A model generated the notes under the pieces. It worked only from the letters and a program-made list of their open reading frames with translations, ran no database searches and had not been told where the DNA came from. A stretch of DNA of 64,000 nucleotides from Mantis religiosa (lineage: Eukaryota; Arthropoda; Insecta; Mantodea; Mantidae), in NCBI GenBank assembly GCA_030765055.1, contig CM060952.1, positions 174,571,518 through 174,635,517 on the forward strand. The letters are read 5' to 3'. Positions 1-10,775 of the stretch are shown here, one piece after another. Within the stretch, counting starts at the first letter, position 1, and each line of letters starts with the position of its first letter. Both the position numbers and the translations under genes were made by a program.

Positions 1-78
1 GTATGTGGGCGTGAGGCCAGCATTCGGGTTGGCAGACCTCGTGCCCTCTATAGGCTGTCGCACCATGGGTTATGCTAT
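1..78 (-). repeat. Dispersed repeat RU-A, fragment at window edge
   Basis: This stretch resembles the reverse complement of the repeats at 50590-50830 and 35447-35652. Shared blocks include GTATGTGG, CGTGAGGCCAGCA, and a GCTGTC..CCATGG end. The element is cut by the window start. I cannot name the family; no coding motif is visible here. Confidence 0.5.
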
Positions 79-734
79 GTTAAACGTGTACCCTTAATTT
101 TCTTTTAATAAGCTGCAAAGCTAATTCACTCGGATTTTATGTAAACTGTAAGATATAAGGAAAAGTACTACAGAAAAGCTTGCCAAATAATCTTTCCTAC
201 AACTTTGAGTTTTTGAGGTGCTGAGCATTATATTCTTTCGTTCACCCATGTAAATCTCCTTCGGGAGAAAAGTTATCCAGATGCTTACTGCTACTGTTCT
301 TTTCGTTCGCTCTGAATGCCCTGAGCGTGTTTACTGACGACAGAAGCTAAACATCGTAACTGCATTTTGTGACTTAAACCGTATTCCTTAATTGTAAGTA
401 ATTTCTAGAGGTGTGAGGTTAGAAATATAAGAGGGTTTCAGCATTACGGCCAAGGCTAGGACTATTAAATCTCTGGTAAGAAGGATGCTACTTTTATGGC
501 TTCTTCTATGTCATACGGAGAGGTTAGGGCAGGAAGTTTCATGCCAAGAAATAAATAGTTATTCACTTAAAACAGACTTACCACATATGCGCAAACATCA
601 CAAGAAAACCAGCATAAACGAAGAAAGAAAATAAACGTAGGGTGGTCAGTACAACGGAAATAGAAACCGGCACCTCCTGGATGCGAAGGAGCCAAACCAT
701 TTGGTAAGCTAAACATAGGTGGATAATTCGAATA
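79..734. other. Unassigned sequence
   Basis: I see no gene, RNA or named repeat here. No frame shows a recognisable domain. The stretch ends at the GAA-type tail of the LINE-A copy that follows on the minus strand. Confidence 0.4.
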
Positions 735-1790
735 TCTTCTTCACTTCAGGGATTGGGCATTTCTGCCTGTTCCGTCTTCGCATTTCATCAACTATTGGCA
801 TCTTCTTCTAGGGCGTCGTACATCTCTTCTTCCACGAGGTTTGTATGTTCTTATTAAAACCGGTACTCTTTCTTCGTCCATTCTATTCATATTTTCTTTC
901 CAGTTAGGTATACTTTCTTCTATTTTTTCCTGGAATTTATATATGCCTGGATCCTCCGAATAGTTTCATTTCTTATTTAATGTCGTCCAGTACATTCTTT
1001 AACTCATTTCTGCTGTCTGTGTCTTACTTTTAATAACCAAGACTCACTTCCATACATGAGCATTGGAACTGCCATCGTTTTATAAAATTTTAACTTTGTT
1101 TCTTTCCTTGCTTTGTTTCTCAATGTTCTTGGACTAGTTCCACATATCTGCCGAAATTTGTTTTCTTTGTTTTTTTTTTATGTCTTTGTCTAAGTCAAAG
1201 CTTACATCACAGCCCAAAAAGCTGAAATTCGAGAGCTGTTCCAGGCATTTGTTTTCAATGCTTATTTTTGATCTTACAGGATATTTTCCTCGATGTGCCA
1301 TTATTTTCGTTTTCTTTGTGGATATATTTATATTGTATTCTTTTTCCAGTAAATGCATTTTATGCAGGGAACGTTGAAGGCTTTCTTCATTTTCTTGTAC
1401 CATTGCTACATCATCAGCATAGAGTATCACATTTAAGTTTTCATTTATATTTAGTTGTACACTTTCATTCACTTGTTTTTTTTCAGGTATTTATCAAATC
1501 GTCCAAGTATATATTAAATAATTTGGGAGAAAGGCTACATTCCTGCCTTACTCCTTGATTTACTTTTATTTCTTCTATTTTTATCGTGCCTGCATTTATG
1601 ATACCGTTTGTCTCTCTATATAAGCTTTCAATTATTTCTACTATTGGAGGGGGATATACCTTTTTGTCCATTATATTCCATGATCTACTTCTATTTATAG
1701 AATCAAATGTTTTTTCAAAGTATACATAAGCTATGTGACTTTCCAAGTTGACTTCTCGTCTGTTTTCTAACATTCTCTTTGTACTAAAAA
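735..1790 (-). pseudogene. LINE-A copy 1, reverse transcriptase remnant (non-LTR retrotransposon)
   Basis: Read on the minus strand, this is the C-terminal half of a LINE reverse transcriptase. The 1773-1483 segment carries the FDSINR-like finger/palm region and the block GVRQECSLSP...LFNIYLDDL. The 1472-1134 segment carries the catalytic YADD box and the downstream SNFSFLGCDVSF motif. Below 1134 the reading continues in decayed form through KFYKTMAVPMLMYGSESW, typical of the region after the palm. The two segments are separated by a nonsense codon (TGA at 1483-1485, where a Trp is expected) and a frameshift in an A-run at about 1475-1482. The 3' end at about 735 is GAA-rich, like the other two LINE-A copies. 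The 5' part, including any endonuclease, is missing. The element is dead. I am sure of the RT identity but not of the clade. Confidence 0.85.
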
Positions 1791-2039
1791 ATTATCACTA
1801 GTAAACAGCCATATCGGAGACTCGAAATCTATATCCTCAGCTTTCATTCATTTCGCCTTCATTCCATTCATCTACTTCCCCCATTCTCATTTCGAGGTCC
1901 GGAATATATTTATTTCTCTGATCCATAGTTGTGGCTCCCTCATCCGACGCCTAAAATGGCATAAGGAGTAAAGCATCATAAATAAGCAGGACTGTTTCGT
2001 ACACCAAGAGAAGAAGAAATTAAGAAAGTGACTTAATTT
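1791..2039. other. Junction sequence between two LINE remnants
   Basis: No motif is recognised. The stretch lies between the 5' truncation of LINE-A and the first recognisable codons of the plus-strand R1-like remnant. It may be unrecognised 5' sequence of either. Confidence 0.3.
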
Positions 2040-3057
2040 ACTCTTTCAGTAGAATTAGATGGAAAATTACTTCTAAACAGCCATATGAAGTATGTAAGAG
2101 AAAGTGCAAAATGTTATTATGAAATTAGCGTCAATTCTACAAAAGAGCTATAGAATTCCTTTCACAACAACGAGGATAGGTATATCATATGAGTTTTGTC
2201 ATAGGTATAATAGAATATGGCGCAAGTACATGGGCACGTAGGTTAAGGGTCAAATCCTGTGCAAATTTAATGCGAAAAACCCAAAAGGCATATACTACAT
2301 CGCAACAGCGGGTTCTACAAAAACGACATCTACTCTTGCCCTACTAGTAGTAGCGGGAATTTAGCCTATTGACTATATCATTAGATTAAGGGGTGCAACT
2401 TACCCTAAAGAAGGGAGAATATGGAATGCCTCTAAAATCATGGGGGGGGGGAAATTATATGCTAGGAAAGAAGTCAAAATTGTGTATTACAGGAATGGCA
2501 AGAAGAGTGGAATAATGCACACGCAGGAAGAAGAGTATATGAATTATTTCCGGACATTAAAGAGAGGCTGAAATTGTAACATATAAAATCAAGAAAAGTT
2601 TTTTTTTGACTTTCTACAGGACATAGCCCATATAATGTGTATTTAAAAAAGAATAGGGAAGAAGAACTCAGATTTATGTGAGCAATGTAATTGTTTAGAT
2701 TCGCCTGAACTTGTTATTTTTGAGTGCAATAAGTATAGAGAACTCTGTAGTAGAGTACGGTCGAAGGAAACTTCAAGGAAAATGTTTATAGAACATCTTA
2801 AGAGATGCAGAAGACTATGCACATTTAGAAAATATGTCTCAGATAATATCCGCGAAGGCGTTAGAGGAATATACGACCCGCGATAAAAGACTTCTAGAAA
2901 GAAATGCAGGAACATTTCAATCCACGAGAAAAGAATATTACTTAAGAGATCGTCGGACGGAAATAGGTTACATAGTTCACATGGATTACATAGATTTCCA
3001 GACCTGAAGACCTAATTTAAGACGCACAACCGATAAATAGAAGACACCAGTTATGTA
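2040..3057 (+). pseudogene. R1-like LINE remnant, reverse-transcriptase C-terminal part (5' segment, before mariner insertion)
   Basis: Frames on the plus strand, broken by frameshifts and stops, give a clear series of non-LTR RT C-terminal blocks. These are LDGKLLLNSHMKYVRESAK (about 2055-2110), EYGASTWARRLRV (about 2215-2250), a TSTLALLVVAGI block followed by PIDY (about 2325-2375), LQEWQEEWNNAHAGRRVYELFP (about 2490-2555), and a zinc-knuckle relic C-x2-C...C (CEQCNCLDSPELVIFEC, about 2680-2735). In the relic the expected His before the last Cys reads Leu. Order and wording fit R1/I-group LINEs. The remnant continues after the mariner at 4390. No intact ORF survives. Confidence 0.75.
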
Positions 3058-4389
3058 CGAAGCATGTTTTTTGAGTCAGTACCGTTTTGGAATTTAAAAC
3101 AGACATGCATAGATACGGCAATAATTTTATTTTTACATGAAAGCCTGTACCTTAATCTACTTTTCTACATAATTTCCGTGAATATTGAGGCACATGTCAT
3201 AACGTGGCACCAGTTTTTGAATACCCTCCTCATAAAATTCTGCCACCAGACGTGTTAACCACTGTATCACAACTGTTTTGACTTCGTTATCGTCTTGAAG
3301 ACGCTGACCGCCCACATGTTTTTTCAAGTGCAGGAACAAATGGTAGTCGCGGTGCGCCAGATCAGGGCTGTATGGAGGATGATCTAGAGTTTCCCATTGA
3401 AAAGATTTGATGAGATCTTTGGTCCGATTAGCCACATATGAACGGGCATTGTCATGCAGCAAAACGCTACCCCTACTCAACTTGCCACGTCTTTTGTTCT
3501 GGATTGCATGGCGCAGATTGTTCAATGTCTCACAATAAGAAGTTGCATTGTTTGTCTCATTACGAGGCAGAAACTCCACTAGCAATACTCCTTTTCTGTC
3601 CCAAAAAACTGTGCACATGATTTTCCGGGTAGAAATTGTTTGCTTAAACTTCACTTTTGTGGGTGATGATGAATGTCGTCATTCCATGGATTGTTGTTTC
3701 GATTCTGGTGTGACGTAGGCCACCCAAGGTTCGTCACCAGTAACAATTTGGTCTAAAAAATCTTCACCTTCATTGTGGTACCGCTCAAGGAAAGTCAATG
3801 CACTGCCTAAACATTGCGTTTTGTGGAAATCCGTCAACATTTTCGGAACCCAACGTGAACACAATTTCCGGTACTTCAAGTTCTCGGTCACAATGCGATA
3901 CAAAACACTACGAGAATATTGCGGAAAATAGTCGCACAATGATGAAATTGTAAAGCGTCTGTTTTCTCTCACCTTTTCGTCCACTTTCTACACCAAATCT
4001 TCAGTAACGACCGAAGGACGCCGACTCCGTTCTTCATCATGCACATTTGTTCGGCCATCTTTAAATGCTCTCACCCATTTCCTTACCATTCCATCCCTCA
4101 TAATGTTTTGTCCGTAAACTTCACAGATCTCACGATGAATATCGATCGGTTTTACGCCTTTAGCACTAAGAAATCGTATAACAGCCCATACTTCACAATC
4201 GGCGGGACTCACGATTGTCGGAGGCATCTTAAACACTCAGTAACCAACGTATACAACGAAGAATCAGACTGTAATGGCGTCAGTACGTAGACAAGGGATG
4301 TAGGTAACTAGCGCGCATCAGCGGAACGCCGACCGTAGCGCTGCGGCGGCGGAATCACAAAACGGTACTGACTTGAAAAACATGCCTCG
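3058..4389 (-). mobile_element. Mariner-1, full-length mariner element (1332 bp)
   Basis: A complete mariner-type DNA transposon. The terminal inverted repeats at 3058-3088 and 4359-4389 agree at 28 of 31 positions (outer end CGARGCATGTTTTT, inner end AGTCAGTACCGTTTT). Each end is flanked by a TA dinucleotide (3056-3057 and 4390-4391), the usual mariner target duplication. The length fits the usual 1.3 kb. It sits inside the R1-like LINE remnant, so it is the younger insertion. Its transposase runs on the minus strand with two nonsense codons and no frameshift. Confidence 0.95.
3157..4236 (-). pseudogene. Mariner transposase (two nonsense codons)
   Basis: This gene encodes a mariner-family DDD transposase of about 359 codons, which would cut and rejoin TIR DNA at TA sites. 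The N-terminal segment (4236-3988) is the helix-turn-helix region ending SRRPSVVTED. The middle segment (3984-3679) carries the first catalytic Asp in VTGDEPW. The C-terminal segment carries HDNARS and YSPDLAHRDYHLF. There are 34 residues between the second and third Asp, the canonical D34D spacing. All three segments share one frame. They are interrupted only by TAG at 3988-3990 (a Gln codon is expected) and TGA at 3679-3681 (a Trp codon is expected). No frameshift is seen, so this looks like a recently inactivated copy. The start at 4236 gives MFKMPPTIV and is reasonable. Confidence 0.92.
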
Positions 4390-4870
4390 TATATCGGACA
4401 GAAGAGCAGAAACCATGGAAAGGAGAATTCCAGGAGAGCCAAAGGAGATATATGGAGAGTATCAGAGCGGACAGGCCCAACTGATTATGCAGAAGAAGAA
4501 ATATGATAACCCGGATATCTGGAACTGACGAACCAGCTCCATCTACTGATGCCAGTCCCTTTAGGAGATGGTTACCAGTAGGAGGAAGCTTTGGATACCA
4601 GTTGCAGAAGAGGAAATTTTAAAATTGTAGGAAACGGTTTTCGTAGTTTGTTATAGGAATTAAAGCTGTAGTAGAACTGAAGATTTGATTTATACTGTTG
4701 GTGTAGAAGTAAAGGAAGAAAGACTGTTTTAGATAGATTAGATTTGTGAGGTTACTGGAATCCAGTGATCTTTAGGCTTAGTTATTTCGTTACGCTAGCA
4801 AATAGATTATATCTGCAAATTTTTAAATCGTTTTGTGTAATTTGATTTAAAATTAATAAAATTAAAAACG
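4390..4870 (+). pseudogene. R1-like LINE remnant, 3' segment (after mariner insertion)
   Basis: This continues the 2040-3057 remnant on the other side of the mariner. An open stretch at about 4520-4618 reads TDEPAPSTDASPFRRW, then a GGSFGYQLQKRKF end and a TAA stop. I take this to be the C-terminus of the LINE ORF2 followed by its AT-rich 3' UTR. The A-rich run with AATAAAATTAAAAA at about 4855-4870 is a plausible 3' end. The assignment to the same LINE rests on position and orientation, so it is inference. Confidence 0.5.
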
Positions 4871-6171
4871 AAGGTTGCATTAGAAGGCCTGGTATAGATT
4901 CCAGAAAGCGGATTATTAGATATGGAGATTTTATTTTATTATCTACTTTCAATATTTGTTCTTGTATACTTGCTGTAATTTTTGAAGTTATAGATTAAAT
5001 TTTCAACGCATTTTCAAGTACCAACCTACTAAAATAATTATATTAAGGCAGCCATTGTTATTTTTGTTGTTAATATAAAGCGTGTTCTGTCCTATTTTAC
5101 TTCAGGTATTTCAGGGTTATAATTTTAAGCACAAACAGGAATATATTAATATCATACAATTCAGGACGAAATAATAGATGTTGCAGCCTTAAAAATAGGA
5201 TGAATAATAACATTTATTGAGCATTACGTGGAATATAATATCGTATACAATAAACAAAGACATTTTAACATAGATTTAGTTTTACAGATTTGTCACATAC
5301 AACAGCAAATGACACAGTTCTCGTAAATATGAAGACCTTGTTGTAATTCATTCCCAAAGTGTACCTAACTGTGCATGTTTATAGTGGAATAATTTCATGA
5401 GTGCTATTAAAATGATATTTGACTTGCCAAAGTCTACACCTACAACAACTGCCCCACCTTGCAAAGTAAATCGAAGTGCTTCGCCCACACTCATATACGG
5501 ACGGGGTGTTGACGAAGTCAGTGTGTACTAACTCTTCATTATAGCTATATAGAGTTAAACCTAATTAGTTCCACATGTAGATTCCGTGCCCACCCCTCTG
5601 CATGCGATGATACTTTCTGCATGGCTGGACTGACTAGTGATTAATGTCTGCGTTAATTCACTTTAATATTATGCAAATGTTTAGAGTACACTTTTCATAC
5701 TGGTCCACGCGTTCGAGCAACGCGTCCGTATGTGTGTAACAAATTCAAAGTTAGTCCATGTACCGCAGTGCGCCCTCAATAAAAACGAGCGTAAAATATG
5801 AAACAGTTCTCTGGAACACAAAACTTCAGAGATATAAAGTGTTTTATTAAAATGAATAACGGTTCTCTTGCAAAATGAATAATAACGCGGAATCAGGTCC
5901 ACGAGCTTTGCTACCCGCACTTGGGGGCATCGCGTTTTGATATTGCTGTTATATCCATTTTTCATGAGCTCAGGTGGAATAGGCAACTTCAAGTAGTTAA
6001 ATGTGAGAGGGCCATAGCAGCAGTCAACATATACATTTGATTATTGTGGACTATATTTCTCTACTGTGGCCGTCACGCTTGTCTCATTTAAAATGTAACC
6101 TTGAGTAGTTTGAGTTGAAATATATAGAGACAGTATTAATATAATATAGAAATTATGGATCACTGAGATCA
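4871..6171. other. AT-rich unassigned sequence
   Basis: I see no gene or named repeat. The open frame on the minus strand near 5681-5992 shows no recognisable domain and is probably chance. Confidence 0.4.
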
Positions 6172-6234
6172 TCAATGACCATTGAGACGGGCCTTAAAAC
6201 ACCACACACTCACTCACTCACTCAATGACCATTG
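6172..6234 (+). repeat. 37-bp tail-only retroposon with 13-bp target-site duplication
   Basis: TCAATGACCATTG occurs exactly at 6172-6184 and again at 6222-6234. Between the copies lie 37 bp reading GACGGGCCTTAAAACACC followed by (ACTC)n. The same block followed by (ACTC)n occurs at about 21968-22020, just before a SINE4. The simplest reading is an extremely 5'-truncated SINE or LINE insertion made only of the 3' tail. Confidence 0.7.
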
Positions 6235-6497
6235 CGGCATACTTCAGTGCCATTAAGTTGCAAAACCGCATATTATTTAAATTGTTTGGGTTCTTGTGGT
6301 TGAAATTTGGAGCTATGAGTTCTCTTCTCAGGTGAATGGTTATGGGAAAATGGGTTTGTAGATGTTGGATACCCAGTGGAATCAATAATCCTCAGATGAC
6401 TGTGAAATTTTGTTTAATGATCTTGTAGTGTGTTTGTTCCATTAAGACAGTTGCAACGGTGACCACTTCCAATTAAATTCTACCAATGTATTACATC

Positions 6498-6725
6498 TTC
6501 TTCTCCTAAACGACGTGTCTCTCTCCTCGAAGTATTAGTTTTACAAGTAAGTTTTACTAAGATATTATTTTTCTTCTCCCGACCGACACTAACACCTCTG
6601 ACTTCTTCAAGTATGATGTAGCAAGTCTTTTACTAAATGTTACATTTTCTTCTCCCGACCGACACTAACACGTCTCACCTCTTGAAGGACGATCTAGCAA
6701 GTAACTTTTCCTCGACTTCGCGATT
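6498..6725. repeat. Minisatellite, three units of about 75 bp
   Basis: Three tandem, diverged units begin at about 6498, 6571 and 6647. The best-kept core, TTCTTCTCCCGACCGACACT, is identical in units 2 and 3 at a spacing of 76 bp. Unit 1 is more diverged (TTCTTCTCCTAAACGACG). No coding function is visible. Confidence 0.7.
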
Positions 6726-7389
6726 CAGTTCGAACCTAATTCTGCTCCCCACTCTCACTTATCACATGACCAAAATAGCTCACCATTCTCTCCATTTTTC
6801 AAATCTTACTTTATTATTGGTTTCTGATTTATTTCTATTTATCTTTCATTGGTTTCCAAAACTCATCTAACTCATTTACTTAAGGCCTACCCTGAGTTCG
6901 GACACGCCTACCCTGGGCTCTTTGTAACGGTATTCACTGTTATCACATCAGCAATTCTAACCTTCATGCTTCATCGCACCCTGAAAGCCTTTTTGTCTCA
7001 ATGCATTCCTTGGTACTAGCTATCTATAGTTCTAAGACGTTCAACCCTTTCTGACACAAAGAAGGTAACGGTCCTCTTTCCTGTTTCCCTACCTTGCCTT
7101 GATGCTGACATGCCTTGCTATATTGAATTATGTTCTTTACTCCTCATTCTTTAATTAAACCGGTATTTTATTCATCATCCAAACCATTCTGATTTCATAT
7201 TAATATAATAAAATTTCTTTATATATTGGTTTATCAAAGCATTTTTTATTAATTAATATTTCTTTCTTCAATATCGAGATTTCTATTAATTTGTTGCCTC
7301 CTAATCGCTGTCTGATACTGCGGCTACACCGTCATCCCCAGGGATGAGGGGTTGTCCGAACGCCTGGGAAGACAAGGAGATGAATAATG
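6726..7389. other. AT-rich unassigned sequence
   Basis: No gene, RNA or repeat could be supported. The sequence is T-rich. Confidence 0.35.
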
Positions 7390-7858
7390 GAGCAATTTGT
7401 GAAATTATGTCTAGTCTATTTGCAGAAATTCAAAATGTTCATTATTTTTATAGAAAGACGGTTTGTGCAGCCCTTTGCAGCAGGATGACGAAACATACAC
7501 CAACTTGGTCTCTCGTGGCTTCAGCACACGTAAACAAACAAAAGAATTCACTTTTAAACCACTACACGATTATCAGTTCTCAACTTGCAACTTGATACAG
7601 TTCAAATCCCTACCCACTTCACACAGTACAAGAAAACTTACAATTCCAGTTACAACTGACTGATGAGAACTCACACTGCCGCATTTATACCCGAGCAGCT
7701 GTTTCTCGAAAGCTGCCGAAGCTTCATGGTCTTTCGTGGTACAGCGAGAATATCCAGACTATCTCCATCTCTTTCTCACTCTGTTGCTCTCTCTCTCTAT
7801 CTCTCTCTCTCTCGGCAAGTGCCAAGTGCTCATCGACTCCGTGGGCGTGACTTGGGCG

Positions 7859-7942
<84 letters not shown>

Positions 7943-8060
7943 GACGCTCGTCTACGCAGCAGAAAAACAATGCATCGCAACAATATCATTTTCGGTCAGG
8001 ATGGCGCAACAAAGTACCATACTTTTTAAAGCTGTACTGTTTACACTCTGGCCAGGCTAC
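7390..8060 (-). promoter_or_regulatory. LTR-like Pol II promoter region (possible solo LTR, minus strand)
   Basis: On the minus strand, GGGTATAAATGCGGC (about 7682-7696) is a TATA box. About 25-30 bases downstream comes CATCAGTCAGTTG, which matches the arthropod initiator TCAGT. This pair followed by several hundred non-coding bases is the usual start of an insect LTR retrotransposon or of an unidentified promoter. The upstream side contains a long (TC)n tract, on the plus strand at 7859-7942. I could not find matching TG...CA ends or a target duplication, so the boundaries are guesses. Confidence 0.3.
7859..7942. repeat. (TC)n microsatellite
   Basis: About 42 TC units with one interruption (CTAT at about 7914-7918). 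A shorter imperfect TC tract precedes it at about 7788-7813. The long Ser-Leu or Arg-Glu open frames across it are translation artefacts. Confidence 0.95.
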
Positions 8061-8139
8061 TTAGGGTTACGTACTACATAACACACTTTCCGTCTGTCTG
8101 CTCTTTAGTACCACTTTAGTGTCACTTAGATTGTATGTA

Positions 8140-9024
8140 CGAGGCTTGTTCGTAAAATAAGGTCTCCAATTTTATTTAATATAGAAAACATGTTTATTGT
8201 CAATAATGTTACACTGATGCAAAGGCGGAACTTACAGCTATTTTTCAACGTAATCACCATTGCGATCGATGCACTTTTGCATGCGCTGTGGCAGTTTTAC
8301 CCTTGTCATAGCACTCTCCCGCCAAGTTGCGCAGATAGCGCTGAACCTCGTTTTTCAAATCATCGTCGGTCTGTAAAAGTGTTCCACCTAGGTGTGACTT
8401 CAACTCAGGAAACAGATGATAATCACTAGGTGCTAAGTCTGGACTATAGGGGGAATGGGTAAGGATGTCCCATCCGAATTGGGCCAGTAAACATTCGGGG
8501 GACCCACCTCGCACACACCTTGCTATAATGCAAATGTTTAGTCTAAATCTTGTCAATCGTAGTCTTCAGGGATAAGTTCGCACAGCTCGCGAATTCTCAC
8601 ACACCGATGTTTAAATATTTCTTGCTGCACTTTTGCAATAGTTTCGGCTGAAACCGAAGGCCGAGAAGAACGCTGTTCGTCATTGAGGTCTGTAAGTCCG
8701 TCTTTTAATTCTCTGACGCATTTTCGCAGGTTTTTGATGCCCATACAGTATGACCCATAGACTTTGCATAACTGACGATGAATTTCAGTGGGGGCATTGC
8801 CGTTGGCGTTCACAAAACGGATCACACTACGCAACTCGTACTTGGTAGCGGCAGTGATAGGAAGCTCCGTCGCAAACGGCTACCCAGCCAAAACTAATGA
8901 TTGCAACGTCGTGGTTGGGATTTGAAGTGGCGAAACAAAGCTACACGCCAGTGTTGCCGGATTTCGCGTAATAGCGTTCATTAAGGCTCCAGCGTCTTGG
9001 AGATTATTTTACAGACACGCCTCG
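8140..9024 (-). mobile_element. Mariner-2, internally deleted mariner (885 bp)
   Basis: The terminal inverted repeats at about 8140-8169 and 8997-9024 share CGAGGCKTGT and GTAAAATAA..TCTCCAA. TA lies outside each end (8138-8139 and 9025-9026). The element is about 450 bp shorter than a normal mariner because the middle of the transposase is missing. It is a different mariner lineage from Mariner-1 and Mariner-3 by TIR and protein. Confidence 0.9.
8254..8834 (-). pseudogene. Mariner-2 transposase, N- and C-terminal remnants joined by a deletion
   Basis: The 8834-8553 segment is the N-terminal helix-turn-helix part of a mariner transposase (RFVNANGNAPTEIHRQL...QRSSRPSVSAETIAKV, then ELCELIPEDYD). 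The 8556-8254 segment is the C-terminal part with HSPYSPDLAPSDYHLF, which holds the third catalytic Asp, and the downstream LKSHLGG block. The first and second catalytic Asp and everything around them are absent. Deletion therefore removed the catalytic core between the two segments and left them out of frame. The copy could move only with transposase supplied by another element. Confidence 0.88.
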
Positions 9025-9026
9025 TA

Positions 9027-10384
9027 TTAGGCATGCTCAAAGAAAGCTCATTTCCACTGCGGCGTATTTTAGCTTTCAGTTGCACTTCTCAATAGAATAG
9101 AGAGAGCGTGAGGTAAATAATCAGATTGGTAATATCACATGATACTTTGCAAATGATTGCAAAGTGTTTAGAGATACTTTAACTTTAATATAATTACTTT
9201 TAAATCACAAAACTTTGTACAATTTTTAAAAATAAAAATGCGTTATTAATTATTTTTAAATCAATGGTAAGAAACAAAGTAAGAAGTTCTGTTAATTACC
9301 CGCCATTTTCATTATTTCGCAAACCCTTCATCTAAATTATAGAAGACTTCAGCCTTTCACTAGTTATCCTAGCATATATTTAGTTGGAAAGTGTAGTTCG
9401 ATAGGAATAATTACTCCGTCAAATAGTGTCAGGGTATATTTCTGCCGTTACCTCAGCAGATATATAATTTTAGTGACGTGAATATGCAATTTACTGTGTG
9501 TGTAATTATATAAATACAGAACATTTCATATCCTCTTTTTGTAACAGTGCTCACTATGCATGCTCTAATATAAGGTCGATGCTCTGACGATTCGCAGTTA
9601 ATCTACATCTGAACTAAAAATCTATCCTAAAATATCATGTGTTAGTTTTGTAAACACATAATGTTCTGCCATTCTTTAAGGGTTCATACTACCTATAAAA
9701 CCGTTAAATAAACATCAACAAAAGTTGTACATTGGAACTAATGCAATTTTCGGAGCCCTTGGATTGCTCACTTGGTTGCCGGTTTTGAAAACTTTTGAAG
9801 GATTAAGGTATTTGAATGACATACCATGCGTGATTATGATTTTGAGATGTCTCCATTGTGGTTTTTCATAAGAATAGTAACTCACTGGACATAGCATTTT
9901 AACCTAACACCAAACAAATGCAGTTCAATTTTAGCTGCTGTATTGTAAACTTTATGTAAACATTAAACTGATGAAAACTTTCTTTTTTGTTGCAGGTTAG
10001 TGTTCTTTTTGAGAAGTATAGTATGCAGTATCTTCTATAATGGTGAGTAGTACAGTTAACCGTATTCTTGATCTGCACTAAGATAAATACAAGCGTCTTG
10101 GAATATTCTGTAAGCTAGCGATTGTGTGTGAGCATGCGCATTGACTTTTGTTTCTGAATGGAAGGTATTACGGGCTACTGTGTCTTATTATATGTTTCAA
10201 ATGGTAAGAGCTCTCGTCTGTAACGAACCAGATGCGTTAGAGCCGTCAGCGTTGCCACCTCGTCATCCCCACTCCTTTTATATATCCCTCTCTCTCGCAC
10301 ACTTGCGAGTGTTTCTTGGCGCTGGACGTAATAGAACACAAACCCAATTTGCGTACGTTTTATACTAATGCAGTTGTAGAAATC
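9027..10384. other. AT-rich unassigned sequence
   Basis: Nothing is recognised across this interval. A short GC-richer patch at about 10200-10330 is open on the plus strand but shows no known domain. Confidence 0.35.
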
Positions 10385-10445
10385 ACAATTTCAGCATGAA
10401 TATTCGTATATTACGCAAATTGTTTACATATTTAGTTTAAGTAAT

Positions 10446-10775
10446 TCATAAACTATAATTAATTTTATTTTTCGAATCCAAAGAAAATAACAGCGGTGCA
10501 TCCATATAGCTGTGAACGTTAAGAGATAATTCGTCATTCTCATTGTCTTCATCATCTGAGTGCTGCAAATTTATGATGGTAGGTTCCAAAATCTCATTAC
10601 GTGCTATTTCTTTCCAAAAGTCCTCTTCTTGTAGTTCATCTGATATTTCACGCAGTTTTCCCAGTCTTGTTGTGTTCCTTGTCAATTTCTTTGTGAATAA
10701 GTCATTCAACGTTAGTCAGTTTAAAAATATTACTTCTGTTTGTAACATAATTTGAGCCCACATTAACTAAATTGG
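10446..10775 (-). pseudogene. DDE transposase C-terminal remnant (copy A)
   Basis: Read on the minus strand from about 10775, decayed frames align with the C-terminal half of the transposase-derived ORF at 54520-55071. FKLTNVE corresponds to FKLTDVK. FWKEIARNEILEPTIINLQ corresponds to FKKEIARDEILKPVMTNLQ. The tails DEDNENDELSLN and DEDSDKDELSLN match. Upstream it is broken by frame changes and by the foreign insert, so no intact transposase is present. Confidence 0.8.

Noticed and set aside
7663..8064. Long open frames on both strands rich in Ser-Leu or Arg-Glu
   Set aside because: They are translations of the (TC)n tract. The same applies to 32589-32858 and 38391-38652.
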